Shown here piece by piece: positions 34,977 through 47,834 of a stretch of 64,000 bases of DNA. The position numbers and the translations under genes are program-made. The notes below the pieces were generated by a model that was not told the DNA's origin, did not search any database, and saw only the letters and a list, made by a program, of their open reading frames with translations. Numbering within the stretch: position 1 is the first letter of the stretch; every line of letters begins with the position of its first letter. Origin of the DNA: Viridothelium virens (lineage: Eukaryota; Ascomycota; Dothideomycetes; Trypetheliales; Trypetheliaceae); contig ML991805.1 of assembly GCA_010094025.1 (NCBI GenBank), positions 124,001-188,000 of the forward strand. Reading direction: 5' to 3'.

Positions 34977-36840
34977 TGTGGGCGCTCTGCAGGTTACTGA
35001 ACGGTGCTGCCGTTTAGCTTGCCCCTCACTGATCCCATGGGTACGATGTCAGGGACTTGGGCGTGCTTCGCAACGTGTCCGTAAGCAACTTTCTTCAAGA
35101 ACTTCAGCCTGACGTGTAAAGAGAATGTGATAGTCCGAAGTTTTGGGGGCTCTGAAGGGGCAAAGAGAGAGAATACAGGTCAGAACATCCAGTAAGAGTT
35201 TGTGTTGCAAAGATCGAGATCGGAATTTACGATGAGAAGGGGCTATTTGAGAACCAGCAAAGGCCTCAATGTGCTCGGTAGCGACAGCTGGATACCAAAC
35301 CTTCGTGTGGAGTCAATGGAAGGTGGGGGCCACGAGGGTTGAGGAATGTGCATTTTTATATGGAAGGGACGAGGCGACTCTTGCCTTCCCTGCCATCGAC
35401 AGCACCTCGACCCATCTTCAAGACTTTTCGGCAATCATCGTAAGCGGCTTCAGACTCCCAGAGCATCTTGAATTCCATGGTGCATTGGACACATTAAACA
35501 GGATGATATCGATCTCTGTCGGAGCTCCAGCTCCAGGGGGAAAAATTGAGACATCGTTCAAATTAGAGATGACACACGCGTAGCTGTCGTTACTTCAACA
35601 CGAATTTGACTTCGCATTGCATAAAGTGTTTCTGTTTGCACTACGAACGACTTCCTAGGAAGGATTGAAAGTGAGCGCCTTCCTTCGATGTATCCATAAG
35701 GGAGTGTCATCTGAGATCAGACTGTAAGTCCGTAGGTATCCGCCGAGTTGAGGAAAGCACGAGCAAGCTCCCGGTTTTCCGTCTCTGAAATAGGACGATA
35801 AATTTGAGCGCGAAAATCCCGACGATTCCGAGAGCTCTCCAAAGGTGCGGGCCTGTTATTAAAGGGTGATGGAGAGTTGCGCCGGCGCGGAAGAGTAATA
35901 CGCGTCAATGCGCCGGGTCCCTGTCAAAGATGACGAAATCCCCACCTAGGAAATCTCCGACAACACTTCCTACCTAGAGTAGGTACACTTGGGAAGATGA
36001 GTGCCAATGCTGGAAATAAAACTCAAATTCCAGCCGAGCTTCAAAACACGCACAGCGGCTTCCCGCAACTTTAAAGGTCACATGGACGACCATATGAATG
36101 GACGGATTGACATACTCTATCGTAGGGGGAGTTTTCTGGGCCTGAAAACAGCCCGTCGGCTCACGCCTCAACCACTCTGAACCCCTTCAACATATGCTCA
36201 AGTGATGTGCAAGCGTTTATAATGTTTGCGCCTCTGAGAATGAAGCATGCTCTCGACTGAGGCTCAAAAGAGCGCCCCATCAGGATCGTTGATGTTCAGG
36301 GTTTTGCTTCGCGTAAGCTGGCCAAGGAAAATCCCACGTTGCGATCGGGCTGGAGCTCGCGCGGTGCTTCACATGGTGGCATACACGGCTCTTCCTATCG
36401 CGGCTATTTTCTTTGCCATCCTTTCAAGCGCTGGTGTTGGGAAGCAAGACAATTGATTTTCGATCGGCTACGGAAAAAGATTTCCTAATCCAGCCACCCT
36501 TATTAGATACATGCGGGACTACAGCTCGCTGCTACGGATTTGAATGCCTTTATGGAATCTGGGAACACAATAACCAACAGCATGGCCCGAATCTACCCAG
36601 GCGATAAGGACGTCAGAAAAGTCATTGTTCAATGAGGACGACTAGCTAACGTAGAGATCCTTCCCTGGCTGCTGTGTTCCACAAAGGTATACAGGAACAC
36701 GTTGGTAGGCGCATTTCGAGTTTGATCTTGGCCACATATTCTTCCAAAACCGCTTCATCACTCTGCTTTAGCCCCGATCATTCTCCGTCGCAATCAAAGA
36801 CTCTTTTCTTGTCTACGGGTGTTTTCTTCGTTTCTGCATT
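34977..36840. promoter_or_regulatory. Long divergent upstream region of Kre6-like and P450 genes
   Basis: About 1.9 kb. A plus-strand ATG frame at 35269-35583 (104 codons) and frames at 36247-36607 have no recognisable domain. A motif CCTACCTAGAGTAGGTA occurs near 35969, an imperfect palindrome similar to the cluster at 58.8 kb. Otherwise nothing is supported. Confidence 0.4.
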
Positions 36841-38489
36841 ATGGCGACTAAATTTGCTTCTGCCGGATATGCATCCATCATGTCGTATACTGCCATTTTC
36901 AGCTTTGCGCTTCTTGTCTACTTCATTCTCGTACCAATTATAGTGTATTTCCGAGACGTTAAAGGTCTGTTCTCTTTAGTCCTCTTCATGAAGATGCAAA
37001 TTCTCACGCATGATCTATAGGACTTCGAAAATTTCCCAACTTTGCACCATTTTCGGGCATATCCAACCTCCCCTTCATGGTGTTGGCTCACGGTGGATCC
37101 CGCTCTTCCTACCTGGCCACGCTTCATCAAGAGCATCCCATTCTGCGCACCGGTCCAAATACGTTGTCTTTTGGGAGCGTGCGAGCTATCAAGGATATAT
37201 ACGGACACAATACACCATGCAGCAAAGATGGATCTTACATCTTGATGAGTGGCTCACATTTTCACTTGGCCGATGTTATTGATAGAGGCGAGCATGCGCG
37301 AAAACGCAAAGTTCTATCCATGGCATACGCAATCAAACACCTTGTCGCCTGGGAGCACAAGGTGGCTGACAAGGTCGAAAGATTGATAAAGCATTTCGAT
37401 AAGTGCTGCACTGCACCCCCTCTGGATGCTAGCGAGATGACCAGTCCCCATCCAAAAGACCTGCATGTAGATTTCCGCGCCTGGACGAATTTCTTTTCGT
37501 TGGATGCAATCATGGATATCGGCCTCTCCGAACGCTTAGGCTTTCTTGATCAAGGCAATGATCTAGTTGAGGGGCAAAATCCAGATGGATCACTAGCTCA
37601 GCTAGAATTACGTGAATGCCTTTATCCCACAGCACGAAAGCAGAGTCTTCTTATCTGGAGCTACAAGTGGTACAGAGTACTCAATAAAATAACAAATGTC
37701 ATTCCCTTCTACCGCCGCATGTCAGAATCAAGCAAAGGCTGGGATGCTATTGTTTGCAGACGAGCAACAAAAAGACTCGAACGATATCAAGCCGGCGAAA
37801 AGCTGGATGATTTCTTCCAGGCTCTCATGGAGGACAAGGATGGTGCGCCGCACAACCTACCATGGGGGGAGACAGTGGCAGAGATTAACATCATGATGAA
37901 TGCTGGATCCGTTACGACGGCGATTGCCATTGCCAATGTTATGTACCAGCTACTGAAGAACAGGGAGATCATGAAAAAGCTAAGAGAGGAAATTGATGGC
38001 GCAATGGATCCTGAAGACGTCGTGGCAAGTTATGATAAAGTTAGACATTTACCATATCTCAAAGCTTGCCTCGACGAATCACTGAGGCTTTGGCCACCAA
38101 CACCACACGGCCTACCACGAGAGACGCCTTCAGAAGGGATTTGGATTATGGATACCTTTGTTCCTGGAAATACAACCGTCAGTATTTCGTCTCTCGTTGC
38201 TCATAGAGATCCAACGGCATTCTCAGATGCGGAAAAGTTTATTCCCGAACGGTGGCTGGGGGAAGAAGGGAAGAAGCTGCAAGGTAGTTTCATAGCATTC
38301 TCCGCCGGAGCAAGGGGCTGCATCGGGAGAAACATCAGCTATCTGGAGCAAACTGTAATTTTAGCTAGCTTGTTACATAGGTATGATTTTGCGCTGCCTA
38401 GGGGGTTCGAGTTGCGACGACTGGAGACCATGAATCATATTTTGGGGGAAATGCCAGTCAAAGTCTGGAGAAGAATGGCAAAGGCCTAG
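36841..38489 (+). CDS. Cytochrome P450 monooxygenase
   Basis: Exons 36841-36964 and 37021-38489 join across a 56 bp intron (donor GTCTGT, acceptor CTATAG, phase 1) to give 530 residues. The membrane anchor is at about 14-37. The I-helix AGSVTT (336-341) has the alcohol but no acidic residue, the K-helix ExxR is ESLR (394-397), FIPERW follows, and the heme loop FSAGARGCIG places the ligand Cys at 475. These indicate a catalytically competent microsomal P450. It lies 740 bp before a Zn2Cys6 regulator transcribed in the same direction, a common arrangement in fungal metabolic loci. The substrate is unknown. Confidence 0.92.
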
Positions 38490-39232
38490 TGTATTTCATT
38501 CTGAGACTCGATATTTGGTAGAACAATCCAGCTATTCCCTTTGGCTCCTGCTCTTTCGTGCACAGCGTACATCGGAGCTCTGTGTACAAGTTGAGAAGAG
38601 CACCGGAGCTGACACCGGACATGACACAGATATCGTGTTCTGTCAAGCTTAATGAGGCGAGACTTCTTTTCTTCTGGTCTTGTTATTGACCAAAAGAAAT
38701 CCGCCCACCGATACGGTGAAAGTGATGAGCCAAACAACCAGCGTAGCATCTGTGTCCTCAATTCGAAGATCGGAATCCAGATGTGCGTCGAAGTCGATCT
38801 TTTCCACGTAGCTGAATCTTTTCTTGAACTCAAGAATATCGCTTTGTTCTTCAGTGGCCATGAAGAATGAATGGCTCAACTTGAATCTATCTTATTGCTG
38901 TCTCGCCGGGCAGCTGGAGGATCGGAAAGAAGTGATCCTTACACCATGTAGCCATTTCTTGTACGCAGGGACGCAAAAGGCATCGCTGCCTTGGCCCTGA
39001 AAGGGCGCGGTTGCAAAGTTTGGATTCGAGAAAGCTACCTTAGCGTGGAGAGAAAAGCGGGCACTACATGGGGACACGCCTGGGCGGGGAATTCACTCTC
39101 CATGCGGGGAAACAGTATTCATATCCGGTGGTTTGTGGGTTGCCAACGGAAATGACTACCTGATAAGTAATCCACGCTGACCTCCTCTTCTAGTCCCCTG
39201 CAAGATGGGAGTTCGTTCAGTTTATCTTGGGA
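38490..39232. other. Intergenic region with a possible 70-codon minus-strand frame
   Basis: A minus-strand ATG frame at 38861-38649 encodes 70 residues with one hydrophobic helix (TLVVWLITFTVSVGGFLLV). An upstream frame at 39077-38892 lacks an ATG. I tried to splice the two but found no junction that keeps frame, so neither is called as a gene. Confidence 0.3.
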
Positions 39233-41322
39233 ATGAGGAAGCTCAGCGCATGGTACGCTACTGCTTTCTCTCTTTGCCATCTTAAGCTAATGGGGACAGC
39301 CGAAGCTGCCGGCGTCGACACATAAGATGTAAATCCGTCTGCACGTACCTTTTGAATCTGATTCTAAAGTAACCGATCATTCGCAGGTGTCTCTGCGCCT
39401 CATGTGCGGGCAAATAACCCATGCGAGCCATGTAAGAAGGCCGGCATCAAATGCGATCGGTCTTCAGCTATCCGCTTCCAAATAATCGCGGAAGGCAAAA
39501 GGTCGAAGAACATCGAAGAGAGAACAGCTAAGAAATGGGTCCAAATTCCTGAAACACGTAAGTGCTTCCTTTTTCAGCTCAGACGATTGCTTACATAAGG
39601 TCCCTAGTGGAATTTGTTACGTCTTCAACTGCTAACGGAAGCCCGAGCGCACCATCTTTGGAGACTCATCATGCTGATGAAACAGATATCCTTAGCCAAA
39701 GATTATCGCCCGGAAAAGCTACCCACGACTTGGATGTGCTTGGCCTTTCGGCCGAAACCGAGCATGATAGAACGGGTCCCGATGGTCAAGCACCCCTCAC
39801 AATCAGCGCCTCACACAACAGTAATCGAGATGAGCCTCGACCTATTGGCCGTCCATTACAGGGACTTCGAGCCGGTCCTGGAGCTAGAGATCAAAGTGTA
39901 AAACTTCTTTCATCTCCGGTTCGTTCCTATTGTGGGGATGTTCTCCCTGATTCTGCGTTTCAAAGTCAAGAAGAAGTCAAAATATTTCTTCACTTCACAC
40001 GAACCCTTGCTGGATGGGTGAGTGAGATGCTTCAGATGTTCCTCGTATAGATGCCAATGCGTGCAGCTTGACGCTTGTGACTCTCTGCGTCACTTTAGTA
40101 CAGAAGTGCCTCGAAGAGCACTCCATTCGCCGCTTTTACTCCAATCAATACTAGCCTACACCTCGAAGCATCTTCGTCAAGTAACTGGGAGAGACAACGA
40201 TTCTGCAGATTACTACAGTAGAAGCCTGAGGTTACTGATCCCGGTGCTCGATGATCCGGAGGGGGCCTTGAATGAGAACAATTTAGCTGCTATCGTCATT
40301 TTGCGATCTTTCGAGGAATTCTCAGGTTCGAGTCTCAACTTATCAGATCAATTCATTCTAGCTGATCCTTCTGTAGAAAGTGATCACGGCGCTCATCTCT
40401 TGGGTTCGGCAAGGCTCTTCAACTTGATCTCTAATTATGCTACCACAAGCTCATTAGGGGAAGCTGCACGTTGGATAGTCCTCCGGCAAGACATCTATTT
40501 TTCGCTGACGAAATCTCAGCCTTTGCATATGGATTTAGACGACTATGAGTACCCTCTGGCTGCCACGGGTATGCTCAATACGGAACTGGACTCATATACC
40601 AACCGTATTGTGCTGCTGTTTGCCCGGTTATTAAATCATGTATTCGGTTCCTACAGCAACCCTAATCCTCGCCACTGGGATCATCTCAACGAGCAGGTTG
40701 CGGATTGGTATCGTGGAATGCCCCAGGACTTCTCTCCACTGTGGATAGAACCACCAGACCCCGACGCGGGATCTGCTTTCCCACGCATCTTTATGGCAGA
40801 ACAAGGTCACGGTAGGTTGGTTCTGACTCGATGTAGAAAGACGAAAATGATTAACGAAGCGGACCCATAGTCGTCGCTTACCAGCATTATTGCTTGTGCT
40901 CTATTCTATTGGCCATATTCGATCCGCACTTATCGGCACCAAGTTTCGAAACGTTCAACCAGAGATCCGAAGCGAATGTAGGCAGGGGTCAATTGAACCT
41001 TCAGACAGAATATATGCTGACTGATCGCCGCCAACTTTAGAATATTGTGGTAAAGAATTTGAGAATTGTAATTGGGCTTGCTATTACCGATCCAGTCGGG
41101 ATGGCTGCGAAATTTCACGCGTCTCATATACTCCAGAAATGTCAGCAGCTGGCACTCCTCTCTTGGCAAAAGACTTTTCAGCTAACAGTATGTCTAGGTG
41201 GTTCACATCTTACAAATGAAGCTGAGCGGGAGCAAGCAATCGACCTACTTCGAGACGTGAATAAAACAGCTGGATGGGAGACTGGTCACATTATTGATGC
41301 ATTAGCACGACAGTGGACTTGA
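39233..41322 (+). CDS. Zn2Cys6 transcription factor
   Basis: Seven exons: 39233-39252, 39300-39328, 39387-39557, 39608-40017, 40067-40811, 40871-40977 and 41041-41322, with introns of 47, 58, 50, 49, 59 and 63 bp; 587 residues in one continuous frame. The zinc cluster is C7-x2-C10-x6-C17-x11-C29-x2-C32-x6-C39, a full binuclear cluster split over the first three exons (20 and 29 bp for the first two). An S/T-rich linker follows, then a regulatory region starting near LLLQSILAYTSKHL that resembles the fungal transcription factor middle domain (Fungal_trans_2 type). It ends with the helix ENxRI-like KNLRIVIGLAI common to this group. It should bind CGG-type half sites and may control the adjacent P450; the targets are inferred from position only. 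Confidence 0.85.
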
Positions 41323-41912
41323 GTCCAGTCAGTGATGGCATATGACCTGTGTCATTGGTTCGAGCGGTCACAAGCCCACGTCGGAGTCAAGCAACACGGT
41401 GGAAAAAGGAGGCTCACGAGTACGCTCATGATGAAGTTGTGCTAAACGCAGTCGATCCAAATTGCAGGAGAGGCAGAGGAACGGATCTTAAAGATATCTC
41501 TGTAAATCTTGCAGAGACTAAAGCGAGTGAGCTAAAAGCGGGGCGACGGAGCGAGCCAGCTCAAAGAGGAAGAAAAAAGACATCCGAATCTTGTGTGTGC
41601 TATCGCATATTCGGAGCATTTCATATCGTACTGCACGACTCCAAAACGAAACGTGCCTGAAGCAATTTCATATGAAATCCTGCTACTTGAGACACGTCAA
41701 GCTCTCTTAGGTCGGATTAGAGTATCGTATGGTGCTCGGTAAAGTTCTCGCAAGGTCCGCGTGCACGTTCCCGTTCCATCCCGCTTTCCCTGCATTGGAA
41801 AACCACGTCACAGGACCATTTTCCCCCGAGCTTCTCAACTGCATATCAAAAAAGCAATCCAACCCTCTCAAGCCGGCAGCCAGCCACCAGGCCTCATGAA
41901 TGAAGACTATCG
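41323..41912. other. Intergenic region upstream of the SulP transporter
   Basis: A 103-codon frame at 41349-41660 has no motif. Nothing else is supported. Confidence 0.4.
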
Positions 41913-44900
41913 ATGTCGCAAAATCGTCGAGGACCTCCCCCAGCGTTAAAGCAGCAGCCGCAGCACCAGCAGCGGGGCCAGGTATCCCCTGATGCTTCAG
42001 TCACTTCCCCAAGTACGATCCAGCATGCACCGGTGACCCCAAGCAAATTGCGGACACTACATTACCCTGGAAGCTCACCTGAAGAATCAAGCGCTCCAAG
42101 GGACATCAACGAGTCGTCTGAAAATGGTGCTGACAACGAGACTGGAACTCATGTCCAGACAAGTGAACACGACCCACAGAAGAGGAGTCCGCAAGCTTCC
42201 GTCACATCTCCAACGAGACCCCAAAGACACTCTCGCGAGCCTTCGGAGCCTAATGTGCGGACGAGATTACTCAGCCATAAGTCCTCTGAGCAACAGAACA
42301 ACTACGGTACTGAGCAAAGCCAGCGAAGCTCTCGACCACATTCCCCGAAGAGCTACGGGAGTTCAACGAGCATAACTTCTCAAAATGGGTTCGGTGGTAT
42401 CCGAGCAGCTCAGACTTTGGCGGATGATCAAGATGCCATACACCATACTTTGGGCGATGCTGTCACAGATGGGTTGCTTGGAGGACAGCGAAAGAACAAG
42501 CCTACGCCTACCCATTACCTGGCAAAGAGGCATGGAGTCAAGCATTCGCGTATGATGTGGGTATATTCATGTCTTGCGAAGCTTCGAAAGGATGTTTCAA
42601 AGCTGACTGAGAACTAGATATCTGTTCTATTATATTCCCATCATTAACTGGATCCGCCAATACAAATGGTCGTATTTGCAAGGCGACCTTGTTGCCGCGC
42701 TCACGATGGCCTCCTTCTACATCCCTATGTCTCTCTCCTACGCATCCAACCTTGGCCACATACCTCCCATCAACGGTCTCTACGCATTTGTATTCAACCC
42801 CGTCATTTACGCCATTCTCGGAACTTGTCCGCTGATGGTTGTGGGCCCCGAAGCAGCAGGCTCTCTGCTGACGGGACAAGCAGTAAGGGAGAATATCAAC
42901 AGAGGCAGACATAGGGATGACAGCGCATATCAAAATGCGCAGATCGCGGGGACCGTCACGGGACTGGCGGGTGCCATCATATTGCTTGCTGGAATTACAA
43001 GGTTGGGATTTTTGGATAACGTGCTCAGCAGACCTTTTCTTCGGGGCTTCATCTCGGCCATTGGAATTGTCATCCTGGTTGATCAACTGATACCGGAGAT
43101 GGGACTTGCGCATCTTGCTGCGCACGATCCGGGCGGTGCAGCTCATGGTAGTAGTTTGGATAAAATCATCTTCCTCGTTGAGAATGCGGGTAAGGCTCAC
43201 GGCCTTACGTGTGCAGTCTCATTCGGGAGCTTTGCAATCATAATGACCCTAAGGGAAATGAAGCGCAGACTGCAGAGTAGGATTAATTGGGTTGCTTACG
43301 TTCCGGACAGGTTTCTGGTCGTTGTGTTGAGTGCAGTATTCGCATGGAAGTTTGATTGGGCAAGTCAGGGGCTCGAGATCATGGGCTCGATTGAAGCAAA
43401 GGGATCTGCATTCAAATTTGACTTCCCATTTGACTGGAAGAGCTTGACCAAAACAGCGGATGCTTTCAGCACTGCTTTTCTTATTGCCCTGCTTGGATTC
43501 TTCGAGAGCAGCGTTGCTGCCAAGAGTCTAGCCGCAGGAGGTGACAATGATGAAAAAGGACTGAAAAATATCACGCTCAGTCCGAACAGGGAGCTTGTGG
43601 CGCTGGGAGTGGCGAACGTAGTCGGTGGATGTTTCATGGCACTCCCTGCCTTTGGAGGTTATGGGAGAAGTAAGGTCAACGTGAGTACAGGAGGCATGAC
43701 GCCGATGAGCAGCGTATTTTTAAGCATCATCGCTGTCATTTGTGTCCTGTTTCTCTTGCCGTACTTTGAGTATATCCCGGTAAGCATACGCTCGCCTTTT
43801 CTATTGTATCAGCTGCATTCCACATACTTACAATCAAGCAGAAAGGTGTTCTCTCTGCCATGATCTCCGTCGTTGCATGGTCTCTTCTTGAAGAAATTCC
43901 TCATGACCTCTTCTTCTTCCTACGTATCCGCGGCATCCAAGAGCTTTCACTAATGTCCATCATCTTCCTCGTTACCTTCTTCTTCGACCTCAAAGCCGGT
44001 ATTGCCGTCGGCATCGGCCTCTCTCTGCTTCGTCTAGTACGCCACTCTACGCGACCACGCATCCAAATCTTGGGACGCGTCCCCGGCACTCGAGGCCGAT
44101 TCGAAAACGCCGAAGTGTGGCGTGCCATGCAAAACCACAACAGTCATTACCACTCCCACGGAAACAGCCACACCCGCCAAACCAGCACCGCGCCCACCCT
44201 CTGCGAAACCCACCCCAGCACACCCATGCCCGAGCTCCACGACCGCAACCCCATGGACGCCATCACCGCCGCCATCGCCACCCCCGACCCCACATCCATC
44301 AACACGCAACCCGCCACAGCCCGCAGCACCACCTCCAACGCCAGCGCCACCCCTCCCACGCCCTCGCCCCCCAACAACCACCACCCTCCTCACCCCCATC
44401 CCCACCACAACAACGACCTCCTCTCCTCGCACTCCCTCGAATTCATCCCCGGCACCCTCATCATCAAGATCCCCGAGCCCCTCTTCTTCGCCAACACAGG
44501 CTCGCTGCGCGCGCGTCTCTCGCGCCTCGAAGCGCACGGCACGCCGTCCGCGCACCCCGCCCTCCCGCGCGTCCGCAGCCCCGACCAGAACCGCGTCGTC
44601 GTCTTCGACGTGCACGGCGTGACGAGCTTGGATGGCGCGGGCGCGCAGGTGCTTGCGGATGTGGTGAGGGGGTATGTGGAGCGGGGCGTCGGCGTGTGGT
44701 TTTCGCGGTTGCCGGGGGTGGCGTGGAGTACTGCTGGTGGTGGTGGTGGTGGTGGTGTGTTGCAGGGTGGGATGGGTGGAGAAGCGGGGGGAGGGGAGGG
44801 ACGGGAGGGAGAAGGTAGTTGGGAGGTAGATGCGGGCCGGAGGCGGACGTTTAAGGCGGAGGGGGAGGTGTGGGAGTTGTTTCGGAGTTCGGGCATTGTG

Positions 44901-45023
44901 GCTTGTGTTGGAGGGGAGAGGCACTTTTTGAATAGTGTGGAGGAGGCGATTGATGCGTCGGAGGAGGAGGAGAGGAGGAGGGCGCAGGAGGCGGCGTTTG
45001 GAGGGAATGAGGAGATGGGGTGA
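41913..45023 (+). CDS. SulP (SLC26) family anion transporter with STAS domain
   Basis: Exons 41913-42556, 42618-43779 and 43842-45023 join across introns of 61 and 62 bp to give 995 residues. The first 200 residues are polar and Q/P/S-rich. The transporter core begins after KWSYLQGDLVAALTMASFYI and contains SNLGHIPPINGLYAF, matching the SulP P-x-x-GLY signature, then LMVVGPEAAGSLLTGQAV. The C-terminal STAS domain has TLIIKIPEPLFFANTGSLRA and VVFDVHGVTSLDGAGA. It is interrupted by about 100 residues of H/P/T/S/N-rich sequence (about 735-835) with extremely C-rich coding strand, and later by a glycine run from a GGT repeat. Family members carry sulfate or other anions; yeast YPR003C is a likely relative. 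The long STAS insert looks like a repeat expansion. Confidence 0.9.
44118..44440 (+). repeat. C-rich low-complexity coding stretch in the STAS domain
   Basis: The coding strand is a run of CCA, CAC, ACC and CCC codons, giving H/P/T/N/S-rich protein. It creates long overlapping open frames in all plus frames and one on the minus strand. A short GGT microsatellite follows at about 44738-44757. Confidence 0.7.
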
Positions 45024-45571
45024 GAAAATCTGGGGATTTGTTTCAACATGACCATTTTGTTGTGAAATTGGAAAGCAGTTTGCATAGCGTGGCGTTTAGG
45101 GATACAACAAGCTACGGTTGTAGCAGATTGCATAATCAGCGCACTTGCAAGATAGAAGTCTATGGTATTGTTAGATTGTGGAGACGCTATGATCTTGAGG
45201 CAGATTTGTCTGTCGATATGCGGCTCAAAGAGTCTCGAGGAACAATGAAAAGTTAAAGAGATCTTTGTATTTTGATTTTGATCATCACACTCCAGAAGAG
45301 AAATAGCAGAATGAAGAGAGCTTGACCTGCCCACCCTGTACGAAATAGCAAGCAAATAGACTTTGTTCCATCACTCTCCTGTCATACTAAAAACTACCAT
45401 TTCCCACCCTGCAATTTGCTCGGATGCTTTCAAGACACCCACTGACTCGCCGCCGTTACCATTCTCATCTTTACGCCTTGTCGCCCAAGCCTCGCTAGGT
45501 CTCTTCTGGGGTATTTTCTCTCCATTCGTTAGGTATTGCATTTTGCAAAGGCTGTGTGCACGACCAAACGT
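45024..45571. other. Intergenic region between convergent genes
   Basis: Short frames only. It contains the 3' ends of the transporter and Pom33 genes. Confidence 0.4.
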
Positions 45572-46548
45572 TTACTGAGCCTTCTTGGGTCCGCTCGACT
45601 GCTGTGGACCCTGCGCGTACCTTCTCAAATCTGTCATTTCGACTCCTCTTTGAAGCAAACCCTTGACCTGCTCCCACACCTGGCGCACGACAGGTGGCGT
45701 TCGTTGATCGGCAGCATAGACGTCGATTCTGCTGCCCGCCTGTGCAACAACCTGCTGCACGAAGCTACTTTGAGCGTAGCGGGCTCGCAGGAAGACGGAG
45801 TAGATGATCAGGAGGATGAAGGCGCCTTTCTGGAGGATGATGACAGAGCCAAGAATACGAAAGAAGAGTGCGATTTCGAGGACAGCGACGAGGGTCATGC
45901 TCGTGTCGTAGTATCCCTTGACGAATTTGCCGATGGATTCTGAAAGAGCGGTTTGGGGAGGCTTCTGGGAAGGAGAGGTAGGCTGAGGTGGTGGTTGGAA
46001 GACGGGGATAAGATTCGAGCGACTGTAAGTTAGGACATGGAAGACGGAATATACAGCGAATGGAAGGACAGCGAGGCCGATTTGGCGCGAGAATAGCCAA
46101 ATGAGTGCCATGACTAGGGGTCTAATGTTAGTCGCAGAACGTTCAGAGAGTTTGTGAAAAGCAAGGATCGCAAAGTCAATTCGCTGTGGCGGTAACATGT
46201 GCTGAATTGCTCCATGAGAGAGGGTGCCTCACCCAGGTATTGGACGTTTTCATCTGATGCTAACTGTATCGCGGCCGCAGTACCTCCCTGGGCCTTGCCG
46301 CTTCTCATGCGTGCTCGGTAAGCCTTGTAAACGACGATTCCATAGGTCGCAGCGGCTGCTACGAAAGCGGTGCGGTAACTGAATTGGGCCCATCGACTGT
46401 AGTATCGCATGAAGAAATAGGATATTCCGTAACGCGAAACGCAGAGGAGGAGAGTAAGGTGACCGCAAAACCATGCAAATTGCAGCGTTTGAGCAATTGC
46501 CATGAACCGCTCGCCCAAAGGCTTATTCGTAGGTGGAGGAGGCGCCAT
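45572..46548 (-). CDS. POM33: Pom33/TMEM33-family nuclear envelope protein
   Basis: Exons 46548-46233 and 46113-45572 join across a 119 bp GTGAGG...CCTAG intron (phase 1) to give 285 residues. This is longer than other introns here, so an extra small exon cannot be fully excluded. The N-terminus LGERFMAIAQTLQFAWFCGH and the core DENVQYLVMALIWLFSRQ (the junction) match the Pom33/Per33/Tts1 family, followed by ALFFRILGSVIILQKGAFIL and a basic C-terminal tail with an amphipathic helix. Three to four transmembrane helices are visible. In yeast Pom33 sits in the ER and nuclear envelope and helps distribute nuclear pores; TMEM33 is the animal relative. Confidence 0.85.
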
Positions 46549-47834
46549 TTTCAGCTGTGTTGAAGGCCGTTAAATGGTGGAAGCTGTAGAGCACCTAGTT
46601 AGTTGAGTACACAAGACAATCTACGTTCTCTGCGTTCAAGGTAAAAGATTAGGCAGAAGGCGTAGACATTTGCAGGTGGCAGTGAGGTACAAAAAGCTTA
46701 TGAAAATATGAAGGAGCTGTAAGAAGCTTTCACTAAGGTGCGAAGAGCTCTTGTAGGGAATTTGGGCTCTTGGAGGTGTCAATGCCGCCGTTTCGTCACG
46801 CTTGCCAACAATACGACGCTGGCTGGCCAGACAACGGCGGCTATGATTCAACCACTTTGTAGAGGCGGTGAAGGCAAAATTGGGCAGAGACATAATTGAA
46901 GAATACTCACCACGCGATTTTCCTTGCAGTAGGAGGAAGGGGAGGGTATGAGAAGTGTTCGGGGTCGCGAATGTAGAGAGAACAGGAAAGGTGGTGAAGG
47001 AGCACTGGAGCAGGATGAAGCGTTTGTGCGGGATCATGCAGGCGATCGCCAGTGACGAAATCCCACAGAAGAAAAGCCATCAGGGGGTCCGGCCTATCCT
47101 CGGTTCCTTACGGCTTCCCCACGATACTCTAAAGGATAATCATCACCATGATAAAATCCACGCTTCCACACGAGGAGCAATGCACACAGCGAATTTTACC
47201 ACGAATCTCATACCTCGGCCCACAATCACTCCAATGTTCATGTCATCGAATCCTCGTTTCCTTTCAGTCGATGGCAGGCAGTAGTGTTTAGACAGACAGC
47301 TGTATGTGGGTCTCAGTAGAAGTATCATGATGTCCAAAAGGCACCATACTAAACGATGGACCGGTCTTAGGACAGAGAATCTCCAGATGTTCTCTGAGAC
47401 GATAAATGTGCTGGAACCTCTCAGCTCTGGAGCATCATGTAGTATCGTAATGTCTGTCGCTAGACTGCATTTCTGGTGCCTAGACTATTTCGTGCAAAGA
47501 GATCTGCACAACGATTATTATCTAAGCTTCTTCACTAGACGCTGCTAATGTTCCTCCGACCGAGTAATTCCTGAATCCAGTCGATTTTCGTATCTGTTTA
47601 CGACTTGATGCTATGCCGCCTGGCAAGCGCGCCCCACCCACCACACCGGTCAATCCCGCTTTAGAGTATCACGGCTTAGTTCCGTAGGATGCGAAAGACA
47701 TGCCGCTACACCTCGTCTCTCGCAAAAATCGCGAACTATGACGCTGCTAAGCCGATGGCAGCACGAATAACCATTATATAGAGGTATTTTTGGTTAGGAT
47801 GCTATCGACGTCCTTCGGCTGAGCTCCATCTCCA
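46549..47834. other. Divergent intergenic region
   Basis: About 1.3 kb. Minus-strand frames at 46636-47037 and 47143-47337 and a plus frame at 46955-47284 show no domain. Nothing supported beyond presumed promoters. Confidence 0.4.

Noticed and set aside
38649-39077. Two-exon minus-strand gene with a C-terminal membrane helix
   Set aside because: No donor/acceptor pair keeps the two frames in phase, and the upstream frame lacks an ATG.
44034-44924. A 296-codon minus-strand frame and two plus-strand frames overlapping the SulP gene
   Set aside because: They are shadows of the C-rich low-complexity coding stretch; the SulP frame alone encodes recognisable STAS sequence.
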